Shown one piece after another: positions 31,146 to 41,369 of a stretch of 64,000 nucleotides of DNA. The notes beneath the pieces are model-generated. The model made no database searches and had not been told where the DNA came from. It saw only the letters and a program-made list of their open reading frames with translations. Source of the stretch: Duncaniella dubosii (lineage in GTDB: Bacteria > Bacteroidota > Bacteroidia > Bacteroidales > Muribaculaceae); assembly GCF_004803915.1 (NCBI RefSeq), contig NZ_CP039396.1, positions 1,612,001-1,676,000 of the forward strand. The letters are read 5' to 3'. Both the position numbers and the translations under genes were made by a program. The stretch's first letter is position 1. Each line of letters opens with the position of its first letter.

Positions 31146-32489
31146 TTAAGCCTTTGCTGTAGCAGCTCTGGCGCGCATAGCGGCCATAACTTTGCCCTTT
31201 CCGATACGGATGAAGTCAAGGATCGGACGCGATGCCGGACAGATGTAGCTGCATGAGCCACATTCGATGCAGTTGGCGATTTTCTGCTGTTCTGCTTCAT
31301 CCCAGTCCTGAAGGCGCGAAAGAGTGCTGATCAGGAAGGGTTCGAGTCCCATAGGACAAGCCTCTGTACACTTGCCGCAACGGATACAGTTTTCCATCGG
31401 ACGGCGGTGTGCATAGCGGCTGTCGAGGAGTATGCCCGATGTTCCCTTGATCATCGGTGTCTGGAGGGTAGATGCTGTACGTCCCATCATCGGACCGCCA
31501 AGTATTATTTTCTCGGGTTCTTTTCCGGGAACGAGTGTGGCAAGGATTGTGCCGAGCGCCACTCGCAGGTTGCGCCCTGTCTCACCGTCATGCAGTGTGA
31601 GCACACGGTCCATGAGTGGTTCGTCAAGGACTACGGCGCGGTAGACGGCGTAGGCTGTCGCTACATTCTGCACGATAGCTCCTGTTGCAATCGGTAGTCC
31701 GCCTGACGGTACTTCCTTTCCTATCACAGCTTCGATGAGCTGCTTTTCGCCACCTTGCGGATATTTGACCTTCATCGGCATGACTTCAATGCCTGCCACT
31801 GACGATGCTGCTTCCGAAAGTGCAGCGATTGCTTCCGGCTTGTTGTTTTCAATTGCGATGACACTGCGGTTGACTCCGGCTGCACGCATGAGAAGCTCGA
31901 CACCCTTGACAATTTCACGCGGATTTTCACGCATGAGCATGTCGTCGCATGAAAGACATGGTTCGCACTCGGCCGCATTGATTATGACAATCTCGGCTTT
32001 TGAGCCGGGAGGGGGTGAGAGTTTTACGTGGGCAGGAAATGTCGCACCACCGAGTCCGACGATGCCGGCATTCTTTATGATGTCGATAATCGCTTTGCCG
32101 TCGAGAGCCGCAATTTCTTCTTCAGTGCGGGCCGGTTTTTCGCGGTTGGCCATTGCTTCTGCGTCAGCAGCGCGGTCGGCTTCATCACTTTTTATATAAA
32201 TGGCCTGAACGGGCATACCCTGAGGGGTGCGGGCTGTATCGATTTTTACAACAGTACCCGAAATCGGAGTGTGGATAGGGGCTGATACAAACCCTCCGGC
32301 ATCTGCTACACGGTCGCCACGCTTCACCTTGTCTCCTTTTTTGACAACGGGAGTGGCGGGTGCGCCGATGTGCTGCGATACTGGGAGCACGACTTCTTCC
32401 GGCAGAGGAAGGTTTTCGATTGGCTTGCCTGCGGCAATCTTGTTTTCGGCGGGATGTACACCGCCTATTTTAAAGGTATGGAGTTTCAT
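31146..32489 (-). CDS. rnfC: Electron transport complex subunit RnfC/RsxC
   Basis: The 447-residue protein has the RnfC N-terminal barrel-sandwich domain (TFKIGGVHPAENK), the FMN/NADH-binding part (GIVGLGGATFPAHVKL, NAAECEPCLSCDD, YPQGGEKQLIEAV) and two 4Fe-4S motifs, CIRCGKCTEACP and CIECGSCSYICP. RnfC is the NADH-oxidising subunit of the ferredoxin:NAD+ oxidoreductase that pumps Na+ or H+. It is 11 bp after rnfB. Unlike the usual rnfBCDGEA order, a terminator follows and no rnfD, G, E or A is present in the window. Confidence 0.93.
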   Translation of the reverse strand: MKLHTFKIGGVHPAENKIAAGKPIENLPLPEEVVLPVSQHIGAPATPVVKKGDKVKRGDRVADAGGFVSAPIHTPISGTVVKIDTARTPQGMPVQAIYIKSDEADRAADAEAMANREKPARTEEEIAALDGKAIIDIIKNAGIVGLGGATFPAHVKLSPPPGSKAEIVIINAAECEPCLSCDDMLMRENPREIVKGVELLMRAAGVNRSVIAIENNKPEAIAALSEAASSVAGIEVMPMKVKYPQGGEKQLIEAVIGKEVPSGGLPIATGAIVQNVATAYAVYRAVVLDEPLMDRVLTLHDGETGRNLRVALGTILATLVPGKEPEKIILGGPMMGRTASTLQTPMIKGTSGILLDSRYAHRRPMENCIRCGKCTEACPMGLEPFLISTLSRLQDWDEAEQQKIANCIECGSCSYICPASRPILDFIRIGKGKVMAAMRARAATAKA

Positions 32490-32500
32490 GTCTTCTGATT

Positions 32501-33358
32501 TCAGGCTGTTTCTTCAACTTTCTCTTTGGCGGGAGCTTTCTTTACAGGGAAGTTTACGGCATGGATGGCATGCGTCGGACATACATCGACACATTTGCGG
32601 CAAAGCTTACACTTCTCGTAGTCGATATATGAGAGATTGTTGGCAATCGTGATAGCTTCGTGCGTACACTCTTTAGCGCATTTCGAACAGCCGATACATG
32701 CGGCTTTGCATGCCTTCATTGCGGCGGCTCCCTTTTCTTTGTTGGAGCAGGCAACGTAGACTCTCATGCCGCGCGGTCCTTTGTAGCGGAGTTCGATGAT
32801 TGAGCGTGGACATGCCTTGACGCATGCTCCGCAACCGACACACTTGTCTTCGATGACTTCGGGCAGACCGGTCTCAAGATTCATCTTCATTGCTCCGTAG
32901 GGGCACGCACTGACACAATCTCCACATCCGAGACATCCGTTGGGACAGGGAGATTCTCCTGTCCCGAGCGACGACAACACAGCGCAAGTAGGAGCGCCTT
33001 CGAAGCGTGCGAGGCGTGGACGGAGGTCGCATGTGCCGTTACACTTTATTACTGCAATTTTCGGTTTGGTTTCGGCTGCTGCCAGTCCGACGATTTCACC
33101 GATCTGTTTCATGACTGCGCTTCCTGATGCCGGGCATGTAAGGCCGTCGAGAGTGTCGGCGCAGACACATGCTGATGCGAAGTCACGGCAACCGCTGCGT
33201 CCGCAGCCGCCGCAGTTCGCGCCGGGAAGGAGTGCTTCTACTTGGTCAATTCGAGGATCTTCTTGGACATGGAAACGCTTGGCTACAACGTAGAGCACGG
33301 CTGCGCCGATGATTCCGATAAGTCCGAGAACAATGATTGAAGTTACTATAATATTCAT
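32501..33358 (-). CDS. rnfB: Electron transport complex subunit RnfB
   Basis: The 285-residue protein has an N-terminal membrane helix, then the RnfB-type CGGCGRSGC cluster motif and four ferredoxin-like motifs (CLGCGDCVSACP, CVGCGACVKACP, CIGCSKCAKECT, CKLCRKCVDVCP). It accepts electrons from reduced ferredoxin and passes them to the membrane part of Rnf. It lies between rseC and rnfC in one short operon. The Pro/Lys/Glu tail (KKAPAKEKVEE) is unremarkable. Confidence 0.94.
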   Translation of the reverse strand: MNIIVTSIIVLGLIGIIGAAVLYVVAKRFHVQEDPRIDQVEALLPGANCGGCGRSGCRDFASACVCADTLDGLTCPASGSAVMKQIGEIVGLAAAETKPKIAVIKCNGTCDLRPRLARFEGAPTCAVLSSLGTGESPCPNGCLGCGDCVSACPYGAMKMNLETGLPEVIEDKCVGCGACVKACPRSIIELRYKGPRGMRVYVACSNKEKGAAAMKACKAACIGCSKCAKECTHEAITIANNLSYIDYEKCKLCRKCVDVCPTHAIHAVNFPVKKAPAKEKVEETA

Positions 33359-33375
33359 GGTAGTAAATTAAAACG

Positions 33376-33801
33376 TCATATTTTTCTAATTTTCCAACTG
33401 ATTTTTTGAGCAAGACTCTTTCGCTTCGCATACAGGAAGAGGTCATAGAGACCGAGGGCGATGAAACCGAGGGCGATTGACCATCCTCCGAGTGAAGGAA
33501 ATCCGAGCCTTAGCCCGACAATGACACCTCCGAAGATTAGGGTGGGCAGTATGAGCGCCCACCATGTGGCCCGAAGTGTGGAGCTTGATGTGGCACTGAC
33601 CTCAACACGCTCACCTACTGAGAAATCCCCGGCTAAAGGAGTGTCGATTTTCAACAGCTCCTTTTGTTCTCCACCCTTGCTGCTACACAATGCAGTGATG
33701 GCACAGCCGTCACATTTGCATTCGTCTTCGGTCAGGATGACAAGAGAGCTGCGCTCCACTTTCTGGATGATTCCACGGTGGGTTACGTCTTCTTTACTCA
33801 T
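33376..33801 (-). CDS. rseC: RseC/SoxR-reducing-system family membrane protein
   Basis: The 141-residue protein has a Cys cluster (CKCDGCAITALC) in an N-terminal soluble part and two membrane helices (WWALILPTLIFGGVIVGL and WSIALGFIALGLYDLFLY), the RseC layout. RseC-family genes commonly precede rnfB in Bacteroidetes and may help assemble or regulate Rnf. I chose the ATG at 33801, giving MSKEDVTHRG; the frame extends upstream to 33840 but that part would overlap the promoter. Confidence 0.85.
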   Translation of the reverse strand: MSKEDVTHRGIIQKVERSSLVILTEDECKCDGCAITALCSSKGGEQKELLKIDTPLAGDFSVGERVEVSATSSSTLRATWWALILPTLIFGGVIVGLRLGFPSLGGWSIALGFIALGLYDLFLYAKRKSLAQKISWKIRKI

Positions 33802-33837
33802 GATAATAGATAAAAAACACTTGAGGTATGCGAGGGG

Positions 33838-33869
33838 CAAAGTTAACTATTTTCTCTAAAAACAGCAAA
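33838..33869 (-). promoter_or_regulatory. Promoter of rseC-rnfB-rnfC
   Basis: On the minus strand TTTG (33866-33869) and TAACTTTG (33838-33845) are 20 bp apart, an exact match to the Bacteroidetes -33/-7 promoter. The predicted leader is about 30 nt. Confidence 0.75.
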
Positions 33870-33971
33870 CCGTTTTGCATTATCGCCGTTTTTTAGGGCG
33901 ATTCTTGTTGTAATTTTATCAGTTGGAAAGAGATTGTGGAAATTTGTAAAGGGAATCTGTAGTGATGTGGG

Positions 33972-34727
33972 TTATCGGCTCTGACGGGCGACTTTCCGGC
34001 GTTCTTCGCTTACGAGTTGTGGCAGGGTCTTGACGAAGTTCCAGTAGCGCGGGATGTTTTTCTGTGGCTGTTCGAGGGCGCGATGTAGCCATTCAAGGCG
34101 CAGTTTGAGCATCCATTGAGGTGCACGCTTCACTTCGCCTACTCCGGCATTGAAATTGAAAATTGCTCCATAGCCGAACATTACTCCACGTTTGAGATAT
34201 GGTTTGAGTCTCGACATGAACATTTCTTGCTTCGGTGCTCCGAGACTGACCCATATAATGTCGGGGTTATCAGCATTGATCATGTCGGCTATGCCTTGAT
34301 AATCGAATTCGTCGACAGCTCGGAATGGAAGGGTTTCAAAACGCATGTCTTTGATTGCCGGGTCTATTTCCGAAAGATTTTTGCGAAGTCCGGCAAGCAC
34401 TTCTTCGGTATTGCCGAGGAAGAATTGGCGGAAACGCCGCATGGCTATGTATTTCAGGAATATGTCTGCCCCGATGTAGCTGTCGATTGGTTCTTTATGG
34501 ATCCATGCAAGGATTTTGGCGAGCACGCTGCCGTCGCAGTTGTTGACAAGCGCTCCGTTGAGCACTTTCAGGAATTCGGGATTCTGGTTGGCTATGGTAA
34601 GGTTGTTGGCCTCTACGGAGCAGCTGTAGCCGGGGATGCCTTTTTCGATGGCATCGAAAATAGTGCGATCGAGTTTGTCACGGTCAAACTCGATGCGCAC
34701 ATTGAAATATTTTTTGTCTTCGTTCAT
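33972..34727 (-). CDS. WecG/TagA/CpsF family glycosyltransferase
   Basis: The 251-residue protein matches the WecG/TagA fold: NNLTIANQNPEFLKVLNGA, DGSVLAKIL, FLGNTEEVLAGL and WVSLGAPKQEMFMSRL, followed by GAIFNFNAGVGEVKRAPQWM and LEWLHRALEQP. These enzymes add an N-acetylaminosugar (often ManNAc or ManNAcA) to a lipid-linked glycan in enterobacterial common antigen, teichoic acid or capsule synthesis. The start overlaps the stop of the upstream epimerase (ATGA), so both likely act in one glycan pathway. The exact sugar is unknown. Confidence 0.88.
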   Translation of the reverse strand: MNEDKKYFNVRIEFDRDKLDRTIFDAIEKGIPGYSCSVEANNLTIANQNPEFLKVLNGALVNNCDGSVLAKILAWIHKEPIDSYIGADIFLKYIAMRRFRQFFLGNTEEVLAGLRKNLSEIDPAIKDMRFETLPFRAVDEFDYQGIADMINADNPDIIWVSLGAPKQEMFMSRLKPYLKRGVMFGYGAIFNFNAGVGEVKRAPQWMLKLRLEWLHRALEQPQKNIPRYWNFVKTLPQLVSEERRKVARQSR

Positions 34728-35731
34728 TGTTTGTTGGACTTGGCAATCTCGTTTTCAACCCATTTGTATTGCTGGCGCAGTCCATCCTCAAGGCTTACGC
34801 TTGGTTCCCAACCGAGGATTTCTTTGGCTTTTGAATAATCGGCGCTGCGGGCTTTGTCGCCTTCGGGTTTGGTTGTGTCGAAAAACGGTTTGATATCTTT
34901 GCCGCTGATTTTGACAACTGTTTCAGCGATTTCTGCAATTGAAGTGCATACCGACGGGCCGATCTGGATCCATCCGTGTCCCCAGCCTTTGTCAAGTGCG
35001 CGGACAAGCGCCTCAACCACGTCATTTACGTGAAGAAACGCGCGGCCCTGTTTTCCGCTGCCCCACACGATGAATTCCTCATTCGGATAGTTGATTGCCT
35101 TACGGATGAGTGCCGGGATTACCTGACTGCGTTCGCCGAAGTCACAAGGCGAGCCATATACGTTGTGGAACTGAAGGGTACAGCATGGAATGCCGGTCTC
35201 TTTTTCAAGATAGCCTATTTCCAGTTGTCCCATAAGCTTGCTCCATCCGTATGCTGATTCGGGGAGAGCCGGGAATAGTTCGTCTTCGCGCAGTGGCACT
35301 ACGTCAAGTGAGTTTTGACGGGTCAGCGGGTAGCTGCAGGCGGTGCCTACATAGATCAGACCTTTGATCCTTTCTTTGCCGGCTCTGCGAACGGAAGCGA
35401 AAAGGTTGGTGTTGATGAGGTTGTTCTGACGGAAGAGGCCTCCCTGATTGCCAAAAACGTAGTCAATACCGGCTACTATATCGGCAAGGTGGATGACATA
35501 TTCATTGTCATTTACAATTTTGTCTATATCCGCATGACCGTCCGAAAGGTCTATGTTGAAAAAACGGCTGTCGATATCAATGACCGGCTTACCTGATTCG
35601 TCGTTGAGATATTCGAGCTTTCCTCGCCATAGGTTGTCGATTATGCTCACGTCGTGTCCTTCTTTCACAAGGCGTTTCACAAGGTTGCTGCCAATCATTC
35701 CGCAACCGCCTGTTACAAGTATTTTGCTCAT
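34724..35731 (-). CDS. NAD-dependent epimerase/dehydratase (extended SDR)
   Basis: The 335-residue enzyme has the Rossmann motif GGCGMIGSNL at the N-terminus and the SDR catalytic pair in YGWSK (about residue 162), with FHNVYGSPCDFGERSQVIPALIRKA typical of nucleotide-sugar epimerases and dehydratases. It probably makes a nucleotide sugar used by the adjacent glycosyltransferases. Which sugar cannot be told; GDP-fucose synthase-like or UDP-sugar epimerase activity are both possible. It is coupled to the WecG-like gene. Confidence 0.85.
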   Translation of the reverse strand: MSKILVTGGCGMIGSNLVKRLVKEGHDVSIIDNLWRGKLEYLNDESGKPVIDIDSRFFNIDLSDGHADIDKIVNDNEYVIHLADIVAGIDYVFGNQGGLFRQNNLINTNLFASVRRAGKERIKGLIYVGTACSYPLTRQNSLDVVPLREDELFPALPESAYGWSKLMGQLEIGYLEKETGIPCCTLQFHNVYGSPCDFGERSQVIPALIRKAINYPNEEFIVWGSGKQGRAFLHVNDVVEALVRALDKGWGHGWIQIGPSVCTSIAEIAETVVKISGKDIKPFFDTTKPEGDKARSADYSKAKEILGWEPSVSLEDGLRQQYKWVENEIAKSNKQ

Positions 35732-35796
35732 AGCTATTGTCGTATGGATTTTTATATTCAGTTTAAAAATTTCAGATCTTCTCGTAGAATCGTCGC

Positions 35797-36855
35797 TTAG
35801 CGTTTGTCGGAAAGTTCTGAATAAATCTTTCCGAGGCGATGTCCTATTGTTATTATATTGAAACTCTCCTCCGCAAACTGCCGTGAGGCGCTTTCTATTC
35901 TATGTCGTAGAGCAGTGTCAGCAATCATCTTTTCAAGTTGGTCGGCAAGAGCTTTCGTATCACCCGGAGGGAACAGAAGGATATCTTCGTTGTCATGCAC
36001 AATGTCGGGTAGGCCGCCGACAGGAGTTGCTATGACGGGAAGTCCGTATGCCCAAGCGTCAAGAACCGCCATGGGAAATCCCTCGGCATAACTTGGAAGG
36101 CAGAATACCGATGTCTCACGAAACAGCCTGTCTTTGTCAGAGCCGGCGATCCATCCGGGAAATTCAACTTGATTCTCGATTCCAACCTCACGCGCGATTG
36201 CCTTTCCTTTTTCAATTTCTCCGCTTCCGGCAAAGACAAGTTTCCATTGCGGGTATTTGTGTGCGATGATGGCGAAAGCTCTGATCAGGTCGTGGTAACC
36301 CTTGCGTGGGCTGACGACTCCGGCGGAAAGGATTATGTTTTTTTTCTTGACTTCTACTGAAGTGTCGGCGATTCTCGGACAAGGGTTGTGGAGCACACGC
36401 ACTTTGTCGCCAAGTTCAAATGTAGAGCATACGGCGTTCTCCCACATCTTTGACAGCACTATCACGCGGTCCGCATCGTCAAAAAGTTTTTTGTAGACAG
36501 CGCTGTAAGGCCCTTCTATGGTCGAAGCCGTGTCGAAAGCATGAAAATGTACGATTGTTTTTTTGCCGGTGAGTTTTGCAAGCCGCATAAACAGTGATTT
36601 TCTTCTTGCCGACGGTGCTTCTCCGATGTGGATGTGTACGGTCTTGCACCAAGGCAGATACCAGAGGTATTTTGCCATGCCGGTCATCATATAAAGGAGT
36701 TTGACGGCTATAGACCCGTTGCGGTGAGTCGCAATCCACCGACATCCGTACTTTTTCCATTCATTTGCCATTTCGTGAGCCATGACTACGGACGAAATCC
36801 CGCCGTGTGTACGGCGGGAGGTAGCAAGCACAAGCACTTCAGGCATATTAAGCAT
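35797..36855 (-). CDS. Glycosyltransferase family 4 (GT-B)
   Basis: The 352-residue enzyme has the GT4 features: N-terminal TSRRTHGGISSVV, ILSAGVVSPRKGYHDLIRAF, WKLVFAGSGEIEKG and LPSYAEGFPMAVLDAWAYGLPVIATPVGGLPDIV. The Ex7E motif appears as E..D, a tolerated variant. It transfers a sugar from a nucleotide donor to a lipid-linked or saccharide acceptor at the cytoplasmic face. It is 65 bp upstream of the epimerase gene and starts a three-gene sugar operon. Confidence 0.88.
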   Translation of the reverse strand: MLNMPEVLVLATSRRTHGGISSVVMAHEMANEWKKYGCRWIATHRNGSIAVKLLYMMTGMAKYLWYLPWCKTVHIHIGEAPSARRKSLFMRLAKLTGKKTIVHFHAFDTASTIEGPYSAVYKKLFDDADRVIVLSKMWENAVCSTFELGDKVRVLHNPCPRIADTSVEVKKKNIILSAGVVSPRKGYHDLIRAFAIIAHKYPQWKLVFAGSGEIEKGKAIAREVGIENQVEFPGWIAGSDKDRLFRETSVFCLPSYAEGFPMAVLDAWAYGLPVIATPVGGLPDIVHDNEDILLFPPGDTKALADQLEKMIADTALRHRIESASRQFAEESFNIITIGHRLGKIYSELSDKR

Positions 36856-36936
36856 CCTTATTCGGAATTTTCAGTGGGTTAAACGTCTTAAAAACGGTTA
36901 AGAAGATTAAAAATTGTGTGAACGCCCAAGAAATCG

Positions 36937-39262
36937 TCAGATATTTGGCCTGTCCCATGTATAGCTTGTGGTGCAGTGTATGGGAATGGAGAGGTTACCG
37001 GCCTGTAGAGTGAAATCACCTTCTTCGAGTGTCCATTGTCCGTGGGCGTTTACAAAGGCAAGATCTGAGGCCGGTACGGTAAATTTTACAGTGCGTGTTT
37101 CTCCCGGCATAAGTGCGAGTTTGGAGAATCCGCGCAGACGTTTGTTGTCGGGAACGACTGATGCCACAAGATCCGACGAGAAGAGCAGCACAGCTTCTTT
37201 GCCGTCGCGAGAACCTGTGTTTGTCACACTGACACTTACGGTAAGTATGTCGGACGGTGTGAACTCCGTTTTATCGACTTTAAGGTCAGAATATTCAAAA
37301 GTCGTGTAGCTTTTGCCATATCCGAAAGGCCATTGCACATTCACACGGGCATCGTAGTCATAGACACCTTCCATTTTACCGACTTCTTCGCTGACCTTAT
37401 AGTCATACGTGACAAGAGAATTGATTTCACGAGGATATGTGAACGGCAGTTTGGCTGAGAAGTTTCGCTCTCCGGCCATGAGTTCGGCAAGTGCGTCGCC
37501 TCCGAAATTTCCGGGAATAATGATATCGATTATTCCTTTGGCAAGCGGTTCGATGTCAGCAAGTATTCGGGGGCGTCCTTCGTTGATGACAAGCACGATC
37601 GGTTTGCCTGTCTTGGCAAGGGCTTTGACCATGTTGCGTTGGTTGGCTGACAGATAGAGGTCTGTGAGATTGCCCGGTGTTTCGCAATAGGAGTTTTCAC
37701 CGATACATGCCACTATCACATCAGAGCTGGCTGCCGCTTTGACTGCGTTCTCCATATCAGCAACGTTTTCGTCCTGATAAGAGCCTTTCTGGTTGAAAGT
37801 CACTGTCGGGACATACGTGACATTCGATTCCCCGAATTTGTTGGTCAGAGCTTCGAGTATTGTGTTGTAGTCTTTTGCGTAGTCATCTGTCAGATGTCCC
37901 TGCCACGTGTATGACCATCCGCCGTTGAGCGAACGCATCGATGTAGCTGTCGGGCCTGTCACCATAATCCGTGTGTTTTGGCTTAGCGGCAGAATGTTGT
38001 CATCGTTTTTCAGCATCACCATAGTTTCAGCAGCTGCGTCGAGAGCCGTTTTTGAAACTCTTTGGATGCGAATTTCGGATAATTCTTTAAAAGGGTGTTT
38101 GGATGGTCGAATAGTCCGAGACGGTATTTCAGACGGAGTGCCCGGGAGGCTGCATCATCGATTCTGCTCATGCTGACCTTTCCCTCTTCGACAAGTTCCC
38201 TGAGTATGTCGCAGTAGTCTACCTTATAGGGCTCCATTGCCATGTCGATGCCTGCGTTGATGGCGATGCGTATGGCATCTTTTTGTCTTTCGCTACTTTC
38301 TCGCGGGTGTAGAGATTGTTGATGTCTGCCCAGTCAGTGACGATGAGGCCGTCCCATTGCAGGTCTTCCTTCAGCCATTTTGTAAGCAGGATGGGGTCGG
38401 CATGGACAGGTGTTCCGTTAATCGACGATGAATTTACCATTATGGTAAGCGCTCCGTTTTTGATTGCTTCAAGATAGGGCGCAAAATGTTTTTCGCGCAG
38501 GTCGGATGCGGAAATATAGGCCGGTGTGCGGTCTTTGCCGGAAAACGGTACGCCATAGCCCATGAAATGTTTGACCGAGACTGCTATGTGGTTCCTGTCG
38601 ATGTGGTTAGGGTCATCGCCTTGGAATCCACGCACAGCGGCCGCTCCCATCATGGCGTTGACGAGTGGATCTTCACCATAGTTTTCCCAGAATCGTGGCC
38701 AGCGGGGATCGCGTGCAAGGTCGAGTGTTGGCGAGAATGTCCACGGACAGTCGCTCGCACGCGTTTCGTAAGCCGTGATTTCGGCTGCTCTTCTGCAAAG
38801 TTCGGTGTCAAACGAGGCCGCCACATTCAGGTTTTGCGGAAACAGTGTCCCTCCGTTTGTATAGGTGGTACCGTGATTCTGGTCAAGACCGTAGATACAG
38901 GGGATGCCGATATATTTCATCGAGGCTTCCTGAATCTGTGGAATGATTACGTTCCATGATTCGGCATCAAGACAATAAGAGTATGGAGCATTCAGTATCG
39001 ATCCTACCTTATATATGCCTATTACAGTGTCGACTTTCTCCTTGACAAGCCTGAATTTGCCGTCAGGTCCGTTCTCTCCGAGAATATCGAGCTGAATCTG
39101 GGTCATTTGTCCGATTTTTTCCTCAAGTGTCATCTTGGAGAGTGTTTCTTGGACTTTTTTCTCGATTGCAGGATCTGAGGGGATGACTGGCAGGGTTATA
39201 GGTGTATAGGCCATGACCGGGAAAGTCACGGTTGCAAGCGAAAGGAGAAGGTTGCGAAGCAT
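36937..39262 (-). CDS. bglX: GH3 beta-glucosidase, exported (two frameshifts)
   Basis: A signal peptide ([18 protein letters not shown]) precedes a GH3 catalytic domain ([48 protein letters not shown], and [13 protein letters not shown], whose Asp is the expected nucleophile) and a C-terminal GH3 and fibronectin III-like region ([36 protein letters not shown]). Two breaks in T5 runs, at 38280-38284 and 38049-38053, are each repaired by one base ([17 protein letters not shown] and [17 protein letters not shown]), giving about 775 residues. It releases terminal beta-linked glucose from oligosaccharides in the periplasm. Confidence 0.88.
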
Positions 39263-39314
39263 GGTTGTGTCGGTTTGGCGGTGGAGATGATTGGTTTTGA
39301 TTAAGAGTATTCTA

Positions 39315-41369
39315 TCAGGAAGCGGATTCCGGCTTCTTTAATTCAGGATATGATATGCGGGAGTGATACATTGTTCGCAGACGCTGTGCGAACACTTCTT
39401 TTATCGTGCTTACATCACGGAATGATATCGGCGACTCGTTGTGCAGTCCTTCGGCTATCTGAGAGTCGATAATCTTGTTGACAAGTGCCGAAATAGCTTC
39501 CGGCGAGTGATCTGTCATAGAGCGTGATGCTGCTTCCACGGAGTCGGCCATCATAAGAAGGGAGGTTTCCTTCGATTGTGGATTGGGCCCGGGATAGGTG
39601 AAATTGGCCGGGTCGACTTCTTCGTCAGTATGTGCGTTGCAATAGGTGGTGTAGAAATAGCGTGCTTTACCAGCTCCGTGGTGTTCGGAGATAAAATTGC
39701 GGATGACCTTCGGAAGTTTTGCTTTTTCGGCAAGGGCAAGACCTTCGTTTACATGGCCGGTGACTATGCGTGCGCTCTGTATCGGATCAAGAGCGTCGTG
39801 CGGATTGACTCCATGCTGGTTTTCGGTATAGAATGCCGGATTTTTTATCTTGCCTATGTCGTGATACAGTGCGCCTGTGCGGACAAGCTGCACGTTTGCT
39901 CCGATTCTTGATGCGGCGGCTGATGCGAGATTGCTGACAGCCATGGAATGGTTGAATGTGCCGGGGCATTCTTCGGATAATTCTCTCAGGAGCGGATTGT
40001 TGATGTCGGAAAGTTCCACAAGGGTCACACGCGATGTGAATCCGTAGACTCTTTCGAGCAGGAACATGAGCACGTAGCTGAACGAAATGAGTATGGCATT
40101 GATAGCGAAGCAGCCGAATATCCTGCCTTCAGTCCGTGCGAGCGATCCGGCCTGCATGACTTCGATAGCCACGTATGAGAGTGTGTATGCGAGAAATATG
40201 AGAGCCGCTGTGCGTATAAGCTGGCTTCTGCGTGAGAGGTCCTTAAGAGAGTCTATGGCCACGACGCCGGCAATGAACTGCATAAAGATGAATTCAAGCG
40301 CAAACGAGGCGACTATGGAACAGATCAGAACCAGAATCACATGGCAGAAGTAGGCTGTGCGCGAGTCGAGGAATATCAACACGAGGATTGGCACTATGGT
40401 AAACGGAGTGATGTAGAATCCTGTTGAAAATCCGGCCTGCATTGCAAACGCAAAAAGAGTGAAGAGGCCGATTAGGGTTATAATAAACACCACAGTCCGA
40501 TCATCCTCGAAATAGTCACGCCGGAATATGTAGAGATAGGCAAACAGCATTCCGTAGAGTATAAGCATATATAGCGTCTGTCCGGCTATTGGATAATAGT
40601 GTTGGGAGATGGCGCTGTTGCCGCGTTCGTTGGCTATTTTTTCATAGGTATGGAGGACTGTTGCCAGACGTGATGTCACGATGTCGCCTTTATCTATTAT
40701 TCTTTCTCCTTGCTGGATGACTCCGACAGGGGCCATCGCTTTTTGGTAAGACTCGTTTAGCAGACGCCGTGAGGTCACGGTGTCGACAAGGATGTTTGGA
40801 TGAAGGACTTGAGAGAGCTTGGTCGCCGATATAGCCTGACGGACATTTGGATCTTTGAGCACACTGTCGAGATGCTCATAGGCCCTGAAGGCTGAAAGAT
40901 AGTTGGCTGTCGGAATACTGATGGCCACGTTGTCGTGAATGAAACGTACCGTAGGCAGTTTTCCTGACGATATTTTTGCATATGTATCCCGGTCTACGAT
41001 TCCATTTTCATAGACTTTACGTATCTCTTTTATTATCTGGTTGCGCTGGGCCGGTGTTATGTCAAGATCTTTTGTGGCGTTAAGACGGGTTGTGTAGTCC
41101 GATATAATAGTCTTTTCGGCTGTCAGATCGCGCGTGAATACGGGCTCGAAATGCGTGTCGATGCTGTCTTTGACCTTGGCTGCGCTGAGCGAGTCAAGGT
41201 GTATGGGAATGTCGAACGGTGCTGTCAGCAGGGCATAGCTCCACGGTCGTCCTTCCTCAAAAGTATAGTGGTTTTCGGCAGAACGCGGGAGAAAATACAC
41301 CGTCACTGACACAACAGCTATGAATAGCAGAATCCGGAGCGAGAGTTGGCGCGATGGCATTGATTTCAT
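39315..41369 (-). CDS. 7TM-HD phosphohydrolase, PgpH-like (putative c-di-AMP phosphodiesterase)
   Basis: The 684-residue protein has an N-terminal signal/TM helix, an extracytoplasmic 7TMR-HDED domain (about residues 35-265), a block of membrane helices (about 265-455) and a cytoplasmic HD domain with HSMAVSNLA (about residue 475), [10 protein letters not shown] (about 500) and [14 protein letters not shown]. In Listeria PgpH this architecture hydrolyses cyclic di-AMP. The substrate here is inferred by family. It starts on the stop of the DUF2752 gene (ATGA) and lies 52 bp upstream of the GH3 gene. Confidence 0.88.
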   Translation of the reverse strand: MKSMPSRQLSLRILLFIAVVSVTVYFLPRSAENHYTFEEGRPWSYALLTAPFDIPIHLDSLSAAKVKDSIDTHFEPVFTRDLTAEKTIISDYTTRLNATKDLDITPAQRNQIIKEIRKVYENGIVDRDTYAKISSGKLPTVRFIHDNVAISIPTANYLSAFRAYEHLDSVLKDPNVRQAISATKLSQVLHPNILVDTVTSRRLLNESYQKAMAPVGVIQQGERIIDKGDIVTSRLATVLHTYEKIANERGNSAISQHYYPIAGQTLYMLILYGMLFAYLYIFRRDYFEDDRTVVFIITLIGLFTLFAFAMQAGFSTGFYITPFTIVPILVLIFLDSRTAYFCHVILVLICSIVASFALEFIFMQFIAGVVAIDSLKDLSRRSQLIRTAALIFLAYTLSYVAIEVMQAGSLARTEGRIFGCFAINAILISFSYVLMFLLERVYGFTSRVTLVELSDINNPLLRELSEECPGTFNHSMAVSNLASAAASRIGANVQLVRTGALYHDIGKIKNPAFYTENQHGVNPHDALDPIQSARIVTGHVNEGLALAEKAKLPKVIRNFISEHHGAGKARYFYTTYCNAHTDEEVDPANFTYPGPNPQSKETSLLMMADSVEAASRSMTDHSPEAISALVNKIIDSQIAEGLHNESPISFRDVSTIKEVFAQRLRTMYHSRISYPELKKPESAS

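Noticed and set aside
31339..31350. tRNA T-loop-like GGTTCGAGTCCC
   Set aside because: It lies inside rnfC coding sequence and no acceptor stem or anticodon arm can be folded around it.
38016..38243. Separate 75-residue gene between two glycosidase fragments
   Set aside because: It is the middle of the GH3 enzyme, bounded by two single-base breaks in T5 runs.
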